The notes beneath the pieces are model-generated. The model was not told the DNA's origin. It saw nothing but the letters and a program-made list of their open reading frames with translations, and ran no database searches. Made by a program: the position numbers and the translations under genes. A stretch of DNA of 64,000 nucleotides from Bacteroidota bacterium (lineage in GTDB: Bacteria; Bacteroidota; Ignavibacteria; Ignavibacteriales; Ignavibacteriaceae): assembly GCA_020161395.1 (NCBI GenBank), contig JAIUOE010000006.1, positions 124,001 through 188,000 on the forward strand, written 5' to 3'. How positions within the stretch are numbered: position 1 is the first letter of the stretch; every line of letters begins with the position of its first letter. This document shows, piece after piece, positions 35,302-43,603 of this stretch.

Positions 35302-36192
35302 TTGAACTCAAGCAAGTTTAATGTCGGTCTTTTACAGTTAAAAATTGGTGAAGACCTTGAAAATAATGTTAAAAATGCAGTTGATGCTGTAAGAGAAGCT
35401 GCAACCAAAGGGGCGAATGTGATCTGTCTGCCGGAAATTTACAGATCGCAATACTTCTGTCAAAAGGAAGATATTGACCTCTATGATCTGGCGGAGACAA
35501 TTCCCGGTGTTTCAACTGAAACATTTACGAAACTTGCCAAAGAGACGGGCACTTATATTGTTGTCCCGATATTTGAAAAAAGGTCTGCAGGGGTTTATCA
35601 CAACAGTCTGGTGTTTATCGACGATGATGGTGAGGTGCAGGGGATTTATCGCAAGATGCATATTCCCGATGATCCTGCTTATTACGAAAAGTTCTATTTT
35701 ACCCCCGGGGATCTTGGATTTAAAGCCTTCAAAACAAAATACGGCAAGGTTGGCACTCTGATATGCTGGGATCAGTGGTTCCCTGAAGGAGCAAGGCTCA
35801 CTTCAATGCTTGGGGCTTCAATTCTTTTTTATCCTACTGCAATCGGCTGGCACCCTTATGAAATTGAAGAGCACGGAAAACAGCAGAGGGATGCCTGGAT
35901 GACGGTGCAGAGGGGACACGCAATCGCAAATGGAATTTATGTGGCAGCGGTTAACCGTGTTGGATTTGAACATCCCGTTCCCGAACAACCCGGGATCCAA
36001 TTCTGGGGATCATCTTTCCTTGCCGATCCACAGGGAGTCATTATTGCCGAAGCTCCCGTGGACAAGGAAGCGATTTTGGTGGCTGAGATTGATCTCGAAA
36101 GGATCGAATACATAAGAAGAAACTGGCCATTCTTCCGTGACAGGAGAACAGATGCCTATGGCGATATTACCAGAAGATTTCTTGAAAATTGA
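35302..36192 (+). CDS. aguB: N-carbamoylputrescine amidase
   Basis: 296 residues, full length for the family. The nitrilase triad is Glu45 (LPEIYRSQYFC), Lys118 (YRKMHIPDDP) and Cys155 (LICWDQWFPEGAR). The segments YFTPGDLGF, PTAIGWHP and NRVGFE are typical of AguB. It converts N-carbamoylputrescine into putrescine, CO2 and ammonia in the cytoplasm. The start is TTG at 35302, supported by AAGGAG at the right distance. The gene is followed 31 bp later by agmatine deiminase, the preceding pathway step. Confidence 0.94.
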   Translation: MNSSKFNVGLLQLKIGEDLENNVKNAVDAVREAATKGANVICLPEIYRSQYFCQKEDIDLYDLAETIPGVSTETFTKLAKETGTYIVVPIFEKRSAGVYHNSLVFIDDDGEVQGIYRKMHIPDDPAYYEKFYFTPGDLGFKAFKTKYGKVGTLICWDQWFPEGARLTSMLGASILFYPTAIGWHPYEIEEHGKQQRDAWMTVQRGHAIANGIYVAAVNRVGFEHPVPEQPGIQFWGSSFLADPQGVIIAEAPVDKEAILVAEIDLERIEYIRRNWPFFRDRRTDAYGDITRRFLEN

Positions 36193-36223
36193 ATAACCAT
36201 CCCTTATCAAAAAAGCATAAACG

Positions 36224-37288
36224 ATGACAAAGAAGAGACCTGAATACCTGATGCCGGCGGAATTCGAAAAACACTCCGCAACCATTCTCGGCTGGCCCTT
36301 CAACAGGGAAGACTGGCCCGGGAAGTTTGAGCCAATTCCGTGGGTTTATACCGAAATAGTAAAAAAGTTGATGCCTCATGAGACTGTGGTTTTGCTTTAC
36401 ACTTCCGATACACAACTTGCATCCATCAAGGCAAAACTTAAGATGGCTGAAGTTGATGACGAGGCAATTGTGTTCATCAAAACCCAAATGGACAGAAACT
36501 GGACCCGCGATTCCATGGGAACATTTGTAAAAAAAGAGGGGAGTGTTTATGCATTCGATTTTGTTTTTAATGCCTGGGCTAAATACGACAACTACAAAAA
36601 GGATGCCCGTTCGTCGAAAAAAGTACTGGATTTGCTGGCGATTCCCTGGGAGGTACCCTCCTATAATGATACGCCGATAGTGCTTGAGGGGGGTGCCATA
36701 GACACCAACGGGAAAGGGACACTTCTCACAACTGAAGAATGTCTGCTCGATCCCGTAGTCCAGACACGCAACCCGGGTTTTACCAAATATGATTACGAAT
36801 TTGCCTTCAGAAAATATCTTGGTATCACAAATGTTATCTGGCTCGGAAACGGAATTGCCGGGGATGACACCCACGGTCATGTGGATGACCTCTGCAGATT
36901 TGTCACTCCAACCACCGTGGTTCTGTGTGAAGAGAAAAACCGGAGAGATGACAATTACAGGCTTCTGAAAGAGAACAGGGAGAGACTGCAGTCGGCAGTC
37001 CTTGAAAACGGTTCGAAGCTCGAAGTCGTTTCTCTCCCGATGCCGGAACCTGTAATTTTCGACGGACTGAGGCTTCCCGCAAGTTACGCAAATTTTTACA
37101 TTGCAAACGGTATTGTACTCGTCCCGACTTTTAACGATCCAAACGACAGGATTGCCCTCGGAATTCTGGCAGAGCTTTTCCCCAGCCGCAAAGTTGTCGG
37201 AATCAGTGCTGTCGATCTTGTCTGGGGTCTCGGCACCCTCCACTGCCTCACTCACGAAATTCCCTTCGGAAAGAACCTGGATTTGTAG
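36224..37288 (+). CDS. aguA: Agmatine deiminase
   Basis: 354 residues, a peptidylarginine-deiminase-type (PAD_porph) fold. Motifs: TRDSMGTFV, EGGAIDTNGKGTLLTTEECLL, DDTHGHVDDLCRF with the catalytic His/Asp, and the nucleophile Cys341 in GTLHCLTHEIP. It hydrolyses agmatine to N-carbamoylputrescine and ammonia. Together with aguB it gives the arginine-decarboxylase route to putrescine; no arginine decarboxylase is in the window. Confidence 0.94.
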   Translation: MTKKRPEYLMPAEFEKHSATILGWPFNREDWPGKFEPIPWVYTEIVKKLMPHETVVLLYTSDTQLASIKAKLKMAEVDDEAIVFIKTQMDRNWTRDSMGTFVKKEGSVYAFDFVFNAWAKYDNYKKDARSSKKVLDLLAIPWEVPSYNDTPIVLEGGAIDTNGKGTLLTTEECLLDPVVQTRNPGFTKYDYEFAFRKYLGITNVIWLGNGIAGDDTHGHVDDLCRFVTPTTVVLCEEKNRRDDNYRLLKENRERLQSAVLENGSKLEVVSLPMPEPVIFDGLRLPASYANFYIANGIVLVPTFNDPNDRIALGILAELFPSRKVVGISAVDLVWGLGTLHCLTHEIPFGKNLDL

Positions 37289-37294
37289 CAAATT

Positions 37295-37371
37295 GGGAAT
37301 GCATTACTAATATTTCGATAGAAATTAGTATTGCATTCCCGGTTTTTCAGGAAAAATTAGTATTGCATTCC
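37295..37371. repeat. Palindromic repeat cluster (AAATTAGTATTGCATTCC)
   Basis: Exact 18-bp direct repeats at 37322-37339 and 37354-37371, plus an inverted near-copy at 37295-37316 that pairs with the first to give a ~20-bp hairpin (GGGAATGCA...TGCATTCCC). It lies just downstream of aguA and may terminate that transcript. Confidence 0.75.
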
Positions 37372-37492
37372 TAAGATTTATTGTTTCCGATGGCATTGAA
37401 ACAGGATTCGGCAGAAGGATTCCGCTCTATCTCTTCTCGTTTTTGTATTAGCATGGACGAAAACGGAACACGGATGAGACGAATTTAACGGA

Positions 37493-37577
37493 TTAAACCC
37501 AGGGCTATTGGTTTTCAGCCTTCAGCCTTCGCAATTCGTTCCCCCGGGTTAAAACCCGGGTCTATTTATTTTCAGCC
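37493..37577. repeat. REP-like pair with CCCGGG hairpin
   Basis: Two related copies: TTAAACCCAGGGCTATTGG + TTTTCAGCC (37493-37520) and TTAAAACCCGGGTCTATTT + ATTTTCAGCC (37549-37577). The second is preceded by the complement, giving CCCGGGTT-AA-AACCCGGG at 37543-37560. This form resembles REP/RAYT-type or miniature elements. Confidence 0.65.
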
Positions 37578-37630
37578 CTCAAACTTCAAACCTCTGACTT
37601 CAAACTTCAATTAAAAACCGTTCACATAAC

Positions 37631-37644
37631 TGAATCACCATTCA
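37631..37644. promoter_or_regulatory. TetR-type operator, site A
   Basis: TGAAT-CACC-ATTCA, a perfect 5+5 dyad with a 4-base spacer, ~100 bp before the tetR start; same form as sites B and C. Confidence 0.6.
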
Positions 37645-37699
37645 TAAATAAATTTTGCAAAATGCCCGTTAAACTGTTGCAAGAGGTATTTATACTGAT

Positions 37700-37719
37700 T
37701 ATATTTGAATAGTGATTCA
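37700..37719 (+). promoter_or_regulatory. tetR promoter -7 box overlapped by operator site B
   Basis: TATATTTG (37700-37707) fits TAnnTTTG. The dyad TGAAT-AGTG-ATTCA (37706-37719) overlaps its last two bases, so a bound repressor would block the promoter; this suggests autoregulation. A GTTGC stretch sits near the expected upstream position. Confidence 0.6.
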
Positions 37720-37745
37720 TAAATTTTCTGAATTCGGGAGAAAAG

Positions 37746-38330
37746 ATGAGAGTAAAAGAAGGAAACAAGGAGAAAGACATCCTTGAAGCCGCTATTAAGG
37801 TCTTTGCAAAAGAGGGATATCATGGTGCGAAGATGGCGAAGATTGCTGAAGTTGCCAATGTATCGATTGGTACACTTTACCTCTATTATGTAAACAAAGA
37901 AGACCTTCTCTTTAAGGTTTTTGAGAACCTTTGGAAAAAACTGTATCAGGAAGTTGATGTACTCGCTCACAGAGAGGACCTTACTGTTAACGACAAACTG
38001 GATTATTTGATAGACCTCTTTTTCGACAATTTTTCGAATAATCCTGACCTCGCTATGGTATTCGTCCATGAACAGCACCATGTAATGAGAAACGCTGAAA
38101 CGGAAGTGATGTATTACCATGATTTCATGTCAAAGGCAGAGCTCATAATTCAGGACGGGATCAAGAACAAAAGCATCAATCCCAATCTGAATGTGAAGGT
38201 GCTCAGATTCTATATTCTTGGCGGAATCAGACTGTTGCTCGAGATTTGGGCGAGAGAACCCAGAATCGTCCCGCTTAGCGCAATCAGAATAAATGTGAAA
38301 ACCTTCATCAAAAAAGGTATTCAAAACTAA
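37746..38330 (+). CDS. TetR/AcrR-family transcriptional regulator
   Basis: 194 residues. Residues ~8-55 are a TetR helix-turn-helix (IKVFAKEGYHGAKMAKIAEVANVSIGTLYLYYVNKEDLL), followed by an all-helical ligand domain. The start ATG has GGGAGAAAAG upstream. It sits before an export operon and its promoter carries dyads of the same kind as the one upstream of that operon, so it probably represses both until a substrate of the exporter binds. Confidence 0.92.
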   Translation: MRVKEGNKEKDILEAAIKVFAKEGYHGAKMAKIAEVANVSIGTLYLYYVNKEDLLFKVFENLWKKLYQEVDVLAHREDLTVNDKLDYLIDLFFDNFSNNPDLAMVFVHEQHHVMRNAETEVMYYHDFMSKAELIIQDGIKNKSINPNLNVKVLRFYILGGIRLLLEIWAREPRIVPLSAIRINVKTFIKKGIQN

Positions 38331-38341
38331 CAATTGAAATG

Positions 38342-38366
38342 AAGAAGTGCCATGCACTTCTTGTTT
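38342..38366 (+). terminator. Hairpin terminator of tetR
   Basis: AAGAAGTGC (38342-38350) and GCACTTCTT (38354-38362) form a perfect 9-bp stem with a 3-base loop, 9 bp after the tetR stop, followed by GTTT. The T-run is short, so termination may be partial. Confidence 0.6.
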
Positions 38367-38371
38367 ATAAA

Positions 38372-38385
38372 TGAATAATGATTTA
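38372..38385. promoter_or_regulatory. TetR-type operator, site C
   Basis: TGAAT-AATG-ATTTA: one mismatch from the TGAAT-N4-ATTCA form of sites A and B, directly upstream of the export operon. It overlaps the first possible ATG (38385), which speaks for a later start of the TolC-like gene. Confidence 0.55.
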
Positions 38386-38402
38386 TGTATTATTATAAAG
38401 TA

Positions 38403-39902
38403 ATGAAACAAGAAATGTATATAAAAAGATCAATGCAGACATTCCTGCTTTCCCTGATTTTGATTTTTAGAGCCAGTTCGCAGGAAGTAGCACAAAAAAT
38501 CGATCTGCCCGGTGCACTTTCAACTGCAGTGAAAAATCATCCGTTGATTAAGCAGATGGAAACCGCACTTCTGCAAAGAGAAAACGGTAAAACAGAGGCT
38601 TTTGGAAATTATCTCCCCAAAATAAATCTGGGATATTCATTCACACACATTAATGACCCGATTGCCATTGACCTGAATCCCATCAGGGAAGCGATGATTA
38701 CACTCCAGTCGAAAAATCAGGCTGAGTTTGCCAATATTTACACGATTCTCGGGGGTCAGGCACCTTTGACTGATGCACAAAAACTGGCATTAACTCAAAA
38801 ATATGCGGGTCAGTTGAATTCGTTGCTTCCGGAATTTAAGAGCACTCTCAAAAAACAGGACTACTGGACGGCAACAATCACCGGAGTACAGCCCCTTTTT
38901 ACAGGAGGAAAGATAATAGCAGCCAACAACGCCGCGGAACTCGAATATCAGGTTGCGGAATTGGAACTGAAGAGAGTAAGAAACGAGATTACTTCCGAGG
39001 TAACGGCAAACTGGCTGAATGTGGTTTTTCTCTCTGATCTGGTAAAGGTGAGGCGTGACATCCTCGCAGGAATGCAAAAACATGAAGTGCGGGCAAAGAA
39101 AATGCTCGCTGAGGGGTTAATTGCCAACTATAATTATTTGCGGGCGAAAGTTGCGGTATCTGACGCAGAGAGAAATCTCTTTGATGATACAAAAAAGCTT
39201 GAACTTGCAATTCTTGCCCTGAAAAATTCAATGGCAATCGACGAAAACAGTGAAATAATTGTTGCTGACAGTCTCGTTTTTAAGGGTTTTCAGGGAGAGG
39301 CTGAATATTTTCATCTTCTTGCCGGACAAAACAATACAATCCTGAAACTGATTGACTTGAAGAAAAAGCTTTCTGAAGAGAAGATTGCTTTGGAGAGGTC
39401 GAAGTTTATGCCGGTTATTGCAGCATTCGGAAAGTATGAACTTTACCCCGAGTATCTGTCAGCGATAGAACCAAGGTGGGCAGTGGGAGTGTCGCTGAAT
39501 CTCAATCTTTTCAACGGAATGCAGGACTACACAAACCTTCAAAACAGTAAACTGTTGAACAAGGAGATTGGATACATCGAAAAGGATGCTCAATCCAAGA
39601 TCAGACTGCTCGTGAGCAAACACTATACTTCGGTGATCAATTCTGTGGAAAGATATGAAAAAGGAATCCCGGCAATTGATCTCGCAAAGGAGAATCTCCG
39701 CCTCAACGAGAAGAGATTTGAAACGGGACTTGGGACTTCGATCGAAGTAGTGGATGCTGAGATGATGCTCGAGAAAAGCGAGATTGACCTTAAAACTTCA
39801 TTATTTGAATTTTACAAAAACTGTAACTTACTCCTCTCGGCTGCCGGAAAGCCGGAAGATTTTTTGAAAATTTGGACAAACCCGGGTGAGGTGATTAAAT
39901 GA
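38403..39902 (+). CDS. TolC-family outer-membrane efflux protein
   Basis: About 499 residues if started at ATG 38403; ATG 38415 is equally possible, while the first ATG in frame (38385) lies in the operator. A signal peptide (FLLSLILIFRASSQ) is followed by two long alpha-helical coiled-coil repeats of the OEP family (ANNAAELEYQVAELELKRV, RLNEKRFETGLGTSIEVVD). TolC-like trimers form the outer-membrane duct of tripartite exporters. The stop overlaps the HlyD-like gene by ATGA. Confidence 0.88.
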   Translation: MKQEMYIKRSMQTFLLSLILIFRASSQEVAQKIDLPGALSTAVKNHPLIKQMETALLQRENGKTEAFGNYLPKINLGYSFTHINDPIAIDLNPIREAMITLQSKNQAEFANIYTILGGQAPLTDAQKLALTQKYAGQLNSLLPEFKSTLKKQDYWTATITGVQPLFTGGKIIAANNAAELEYQVAELELKRVRNEITSEVTANWLNVVFLSDLVKVRRDILAGMQKHEVRAKKMLAEGLIANYNYLRAKVAVSDAERNLFDDTKKLELAILALKNSMAIDENSEIIVADSLVFKGFQGEAEYFHLLAGQNNTILKLIDLKKKLSEEKIALERSKFMPVIAAFGKYELYPEYLSAIEPRWAVGVSLNLNLFNGMQDYTNLQNSKLLNKEIGYIEKDAQSKIRLLVSKHYTSVINSVERYEKGIPAIDLAKENLRLNEKRFETGLGTSIEVVDAEMMLEKSEIDLKTSLFEFYKNCNLLLSAAGKPEDFLKIWTNPGEVIK

Positions 39903-40879
39903 AAAAGATAAAGTATTTCCTGGTTCTTCTTATTCCTGCTCTATTGATAATTTCAGGAGCGATATTTCTGAACAAATCGTATGAATCAGCAAAGAAGACC
40001 GTAATTTCAGGAATGGTGGAAGCCAGGGACATCGATGTGGCTTCAAAAATCGCAGGCAGAATAAGTGAAATTTACTTTGAGGAGGGAGCCATCGTTAAAG
40101 AGGGGGATCTTCTGGCAACTATTAAAAGCAAGGAACTCGATGCAAAAGCAGGTCAGGCGGAAAATCTTAAAAATGCCGCCAGAGCAAAATATAAAATGGC
40201 TTTGAATGGTGCGAGACCCGAGGAGAAGGAAGCAGTCGAAAAACTGTATAACCAGGCACGACTTCAGTTTGATCTTGCCACGAAGACATGGACCAGGATG
40301 CAAAACCTCTACGGTGAACAGTTGATTTCCGCACAGGAGAGGGATGTTTATGAGTTCCAGTACAAAGCTGCTGAAGAGCAAATGCTCGCAGCCAAAGCGA
40401 AATATGACCTCGTCCTTGCCGGTGCACGACCCGAGGAGCAGGAGATGGCAAAAAGCAGTTTTATGCAGGCGGAAAGTGGAGTAAGTGAAGTGCTCGCCTA
40501 CAAGGAAGAGCTGAATATTAAAGCTCCCGTTTCAGGAGAACTGAAAAAGAAAATTGTGGATGTTGGCGAAATTGCTTCGGCAGGATATCCGGTATTCACT
40601 ATTCTCGATTTGAGTGATGTGTGGGTTACACTTCAACTTAAGGAAACAATGCTTGAGGGAGTGAAAAAAGGGGGAGTGATGAAAGGGAAAATTCCTGCTC
40701 TGGGTAATAAGGAGTATGAATTCGAGGTTTTCTATATTTCTGCGATGGGAGAATTTGCCAACTGGAGACCAACAAATCAAAAAGCGGATTTTGAGATAAG
40801 AACTTTTGAAGTAAGAGTAAGACCGAAGGATAAATCGATAAAACTTAGACCCGGAATGAGCGTTAACTTCGAAATGTAA
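39899..40879 (+). CDS. HlyD-family membrane-fusion (adaptor) protein
   Basis: 326 residues. One N-terminal membrane anchor, a biotinyl-lipoyl half (SGMVEARDIDVASKIAGRI, EEGAIVKEGDLLATI), a helical hairpin (residues ~75-200) in which NGARPEEKEA and AGARPEEQEM mark the two halves, and the second lipoyl half (IKAPVSGELKKKIVDVGEI). It bridges inner-membrane permease and TolC-like channel. It closely resembles YbhG-type adaptors of ABC exporters. It overlaps the TolC gene by 4 bp and is 1 bp from the first permease gene. Confidence 0.9.
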   Translation: MKKIKYFLVLLIPALLIISGAIFLNKSYESAKKTVISGMVEARDIDVASKIAGRISEIYFEEGAIVKEGDLLATIKSKELDAKAGQAENLKNAARAKYKMALNGARPEEKEAVEKLYNQARLQFDLATKTWTRMQNLYGEQLISAQERDVYEFQYKAAEEQMLAAKAKYDLVLAGARPEEQEMAKSSFMQAESGVSEVLAYKEELNIKAPVSGELKKKIVDVGEIASAGYPVFTILDLSDVWVTLQLKETMLEGVKKGGVMKGKIPALGNKEYEFEVFYISAMGEFANWRPTNQKADFEIRTFEVRVRPKDKSIKLRPGMSVNFEM

Positions 40880-40880
40880 T

Positions 40881-42062
40881 ATGAGCAGAATGAAAAAGTG
40901 GAAAACTGTTGAAGCATTTTTAAACGAGATCAAAAGGATCGGCGACACGAGGTCACTGTTTGTGATTACGGTAATTCTGCCGCCGGTTCTCTTTTTGTTC
41001 TTTGGCTTTCTCTATCAAAGTGCCTTGGTCAGGGGGATACCTGTTGCAATTCTTGATGCGGACAACAGCGTAATCTCCAGAACCGCTGTCTCCTATTTTG
41101 CCTCCTCGCCATCTTTCAAAATTGTGAGTGGCTACGCATCCTTGAAGGAAGCTGAAGCCGGAATGATAAAAGGGGAGATAGATGCGATCATTTCATTGCC
41201 CAGGGATATGGAAAGGGAGATCAAAAAAGGGAAGCAGGTTCATCCCGTTGTGTTTGCCAACGGGCTGAATGTGATAAAAAGCAATTACATTTTGAGCGAT
41301 GCAACGAAAATATTCAAAACCATTTCGGGTGGTGTTCTTCTGAAGAAATTCAGATCAGGGGGAATGACGGAAGCCCAGGCAATGGATGTGATCAGTCCCG
41401 TGAGATTTGACATGCAGATTCTCTACAATTCAAACTACAGCTATGTCGATTTCCTCCTGCCGGGCTTATGCGTATTTGTAATTTTCATGAGTCTGTCACT
41501 TGCAGGAACTACAGTTTATAATCACAAAGAAATCAATTTTGTGGAGGAGGGAAATTCTTTTCTCAATTCAGTTTCAGGACTGATTGGCAAGACACTTCCA
41601 TACATTATAATATGTGCAGCGGATGTAATGATTCTGTTGGGGGTCATCTTTCCTCTCTTCTCTATCACGCTCCGCGGAAGTGCAGGGGAACTGTTCTTTT
41701 ACACATTTTTATTTGGTTTGTCGAGCCTGATGCTTGGGATGCTTGTCTCGGTTGTGATAAAAAATATAATGCTTTCAACTCAGATAATTTTGTTTTTTAC
41801 AACACCGGCATTTGTTTTCAGCGGACTTACCTACCCTCTTTGGGCAATGCCTGAAGCTCACCAGTTGTTTGCCCGTTTTATCCCCTATACGCAGTTTCTC
41901 GATGGATTTATAAGGTTATACCTGATGGGCGAGAATTTGTCAGACATTGGCAATCAATTGAACATGCAGATAGCTGGTATCCTGATACCGGCTGTTTTGA
42001 TCGTGGTGATTGCAGGAATAAAGGGGACAGTGGCACGAAGAAAAGCGGGTGTTGCAGTATGA
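40881..42062 (+). CDS. ABC-2 type transporter permease (1)
   Basis: 393 residues. ABC2_membrane_3 layout: one N-terminal membrane helix, a ~150-residue extracytoplasmic domain, then about five C-terminal helices with YVDFLLPGLCVFVIFMSLSLAG and a final FSGLTYPLWAMPEAHQ segment typical of YhhJ/YbhR/YbhS permeases. Such permeases need a separate ATPase subunit, and none is encoded in this operon. It overlaps the second permease by ATGA. Confidence 0.88.
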   Translation: MSRMKKWKTVEAFLNEIKRIGDTRSLFVITVILPPVLFLFFGFLYQSALVRGIPVAILDADNSVISRTAVSYFASSPSFKIVSGYASLKEAEAGMIKGEIDAIISLPRDMEREIKKGKQVHPVVFANGLNVIKSNYILSDATKIFKTISGGVLLKKFRSGGMTEAQAMDVISPVRFDMQILYNSNYSYVDFLLPGLCVFVIFMSLSLAGTTVYNHKEINFVEEGNSFLNSVSGLIGKTLPYIIICAADVMILLGVIFPLFSITLRGSAGELFFYTFLFGLSSLMLGMLVSVVIKNIMLSTQIILFFTTPAFVFSGLTYPLWAMPEAHQLFARFIPYTQFLDGFIRLYLMGENLSDIGNQLNMQIAGILIPAVLIVVIAGIKGTVARRKAGVAV

Positions 42063-43243
42063 AACTGAAGATAAACGGCTTTTTTGCGATCATTAAACGG
42101 GAAATTGTAAATCTGTCACACGATACGGATATCCGGATTCTTGTGCTGATTGCCCCGTTGTTTTACTCGATTTTCTATGCATCACTCTATTTCAACAAGA
42201 CCGAAACCGATATCCCGGTAGTTGTGGTAGATCAGGATGGCACCACTTCCTCCCGAAAGTTTATCAACGATCTTGATGCCGGTCAACTCTTGAGAGTAAC
42301 TTACAATTCTTCCGAAATAAACGAAGCTGAATCACTTTTGAAGAATGACGAAGTGCAGGGGATGATCGTAATACCTAAGGATTTTGATGCCAATTCTCGA
42401 TCAGGCAGACATAACACGGTAAAAGTGCTGCTCAATACACAGCGGTTTCTTCACTCGAATGATATTAACAAAGCAGTGAACGATATTGGATTTGCATACG
42501 CTGTTGAGAGCAGAATGAAAGTTTTTAATCAAAAAGGTGTCGGAAGGAAGCAGGCAGAGGAACTGGTGGAACCCGTGAAGGAAGATGTCAGGTTCATGTA
42601 CAATCCGATGCTTACATATGGTGATTTCCTTATTCCGGGTGTGCTGATGCTCATTTTACAGCAAACGCTGATACTCGGGCTTGCTCAGTCACTGGCGAAA
42701 GAGAGGGAGGAAAAAACAGTAATGAAGTGGTACAGAGATGCAAACGGCAGTACTTCGGCAGCCATCGCAGGAAAAACCCTGATCTACTTCTGTTTTTTTG
42801 CGGTCTACGCTTTCTTCTTTATAACATTTCATTATTGGCTCTTTGAAGTACCATCGTATGCACCCGTTTTCAACACAATGATTCTTACACTGTTTTTTCT
42901 GTTCGTGAGCATATCGTTCACAGTGTTGATTGGTTCGTTTTTTAAGTCGAAGCTGGGTGTATTGCAGATAATTGCATTCACTTCATATCCCTTTTTCTTT
43001 TTGACCGGATTTGCATGGCCCGAAATTGCATTCCCCGAGCCGTTGATAATTCTGGGTGATATTCTGCCGTTAAAACCGTTTTTATCAGCCTTTATGAAGA
43101 CCTTCAGGATGGGCGGGGATGTGTCGCTCATAATTCCCGAACTGAAACATCTTGCAGTGCTTGGAGTTGCTTATTCAATCCTCACATATGTCAGAATGAA
43201 ATATCTCTTCGCCCGAGTATCAAAGGCGGAAGGAACCCCCTGA
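42059..43243 (+). CDS. ABC-2 type transporter permease (2)
   Basis: 394 residues with the same plan as its neighbour: N-terminal helix, extracytoplasmic domain, five C-terminal helices; GDFLIPGVLMLILQQTLILG and FLTGFAWPEIAFPEP are the matching segments. The two permeases likely form a heterodimer. Last gene of the operon 38403-43243; a strong terminator follows at 43300. Confidence 0.88.
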   Translation: MKLKINGFFAIIKREIVNLSHDTDIRILVLIAPLFYSIFYASLYFNKTETDIPVVVVDQDGTTSSRKFINDLDAGQLLRVTYNSSEINEAESLLKNDEVQGMIVIPKDFDANSRSGRHNTVKVLLNTQRFLHSNDINKAVNDIGFAYAVESRMKVFNQKGVGRKQAEELVEPVKEDVRFMYNPMLTYGDFLIPGVLMLILQQTLILGLAQSLAKEREEKTVMKWYRDANGSTSAAIAGKTLIYFCFFAVYAFFFITFHYWLFEVPSYAPVFNTMILTLFFLFVSISFTVLIGSFFKSKLGVLQIIAFTSYPFFFLTGFAWPEIAFPEPLIILGDILPLKPFLSAFMKTFRMGGDVSLIIPELKHLAVLGVAYSILTYVRMKYLFARVSKAEGTP

Positions 43244-43603
43244 CCATAAACATTTACCTCCTTCCCTATGGGAAAAAACACAGTCCTAACGGATAAAATA
43301 AAAAAGCCCGACAGTGAAAATTGCCGGGCTTTTTTTAATTAAATGGGGGCGAAAAAATACCCTTTAAAAATGTTTAGGTTTCAATAAATTTCAAAGGGAC
43401 AACTCGTTTTTACGATTTAAGATAATAATCAGTATTAAACCAAATTTATTTTGGTAGTTTACGAAATTGATTCCGATTTATGCCGGGTTAAAAAAAATAG
43501 CAGGTATACGAGACACTCTTTTATCTCAATATCGATGACAATCAGGTCGTAATCCAAAATATACTTTTATCAATGGACTTAAAAAAATTAAAGTTTTGAT
43601 TAA
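43244..43603. other. 360-bp gap: duplicated terminator and upstream region of the sensor kinase
   Basis: The terminator (43300-43340) is followed by ~260 bp of AT-rich sequence before the kinase start. A dyad ACCAAA-N5-TTTGGT (43439-43455) could be an operator. No promoter match is convincing. Confidence 0.55.
43300..43340. terminator. Bidirectional terminator, copy 1 (left end of the 16-kb block)
   Basis: A6-GCCCG, a 14-base loop, CGGGC-T7-AATT. The sequence, loop included, is the same as at 59441-59482 apart from one T. Weak similarity reaches a further ~15 bases upstream (CCTAA..CGGAT). Confidence 0.9.

Larger units (their letters stand above)
37289..37745. other. 457-bp gap with REP-like repeats and the tetR promoter/operators
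   Basis: Holds the ATTAGTATTGCATTCC repeat cluster (37295-37371), low-complexity sequence with a CACGGATGAGACG stretch, the CCCGGG repeat pair (37493-37577), TTCAAACTTCAA filler, and the regulatory region of the TetR gene (37631-37745). No gene is seen. Confidence 0.7.

Noticed and set aside
36167..37291. 374-codon open frame antisense to agmatine deiminase
   Set aside because: It is a shadow of a gene with clear family motifs; the antisense product has no recognisable features.
37322..37371. Two 18-bp repeats 32 bp apart, possible minimal CRISPR
   Set aside because: Only two direct copies, 14-base spacer, an inverted third copy and no cas genes; a palindromic repeat cluster fits better.
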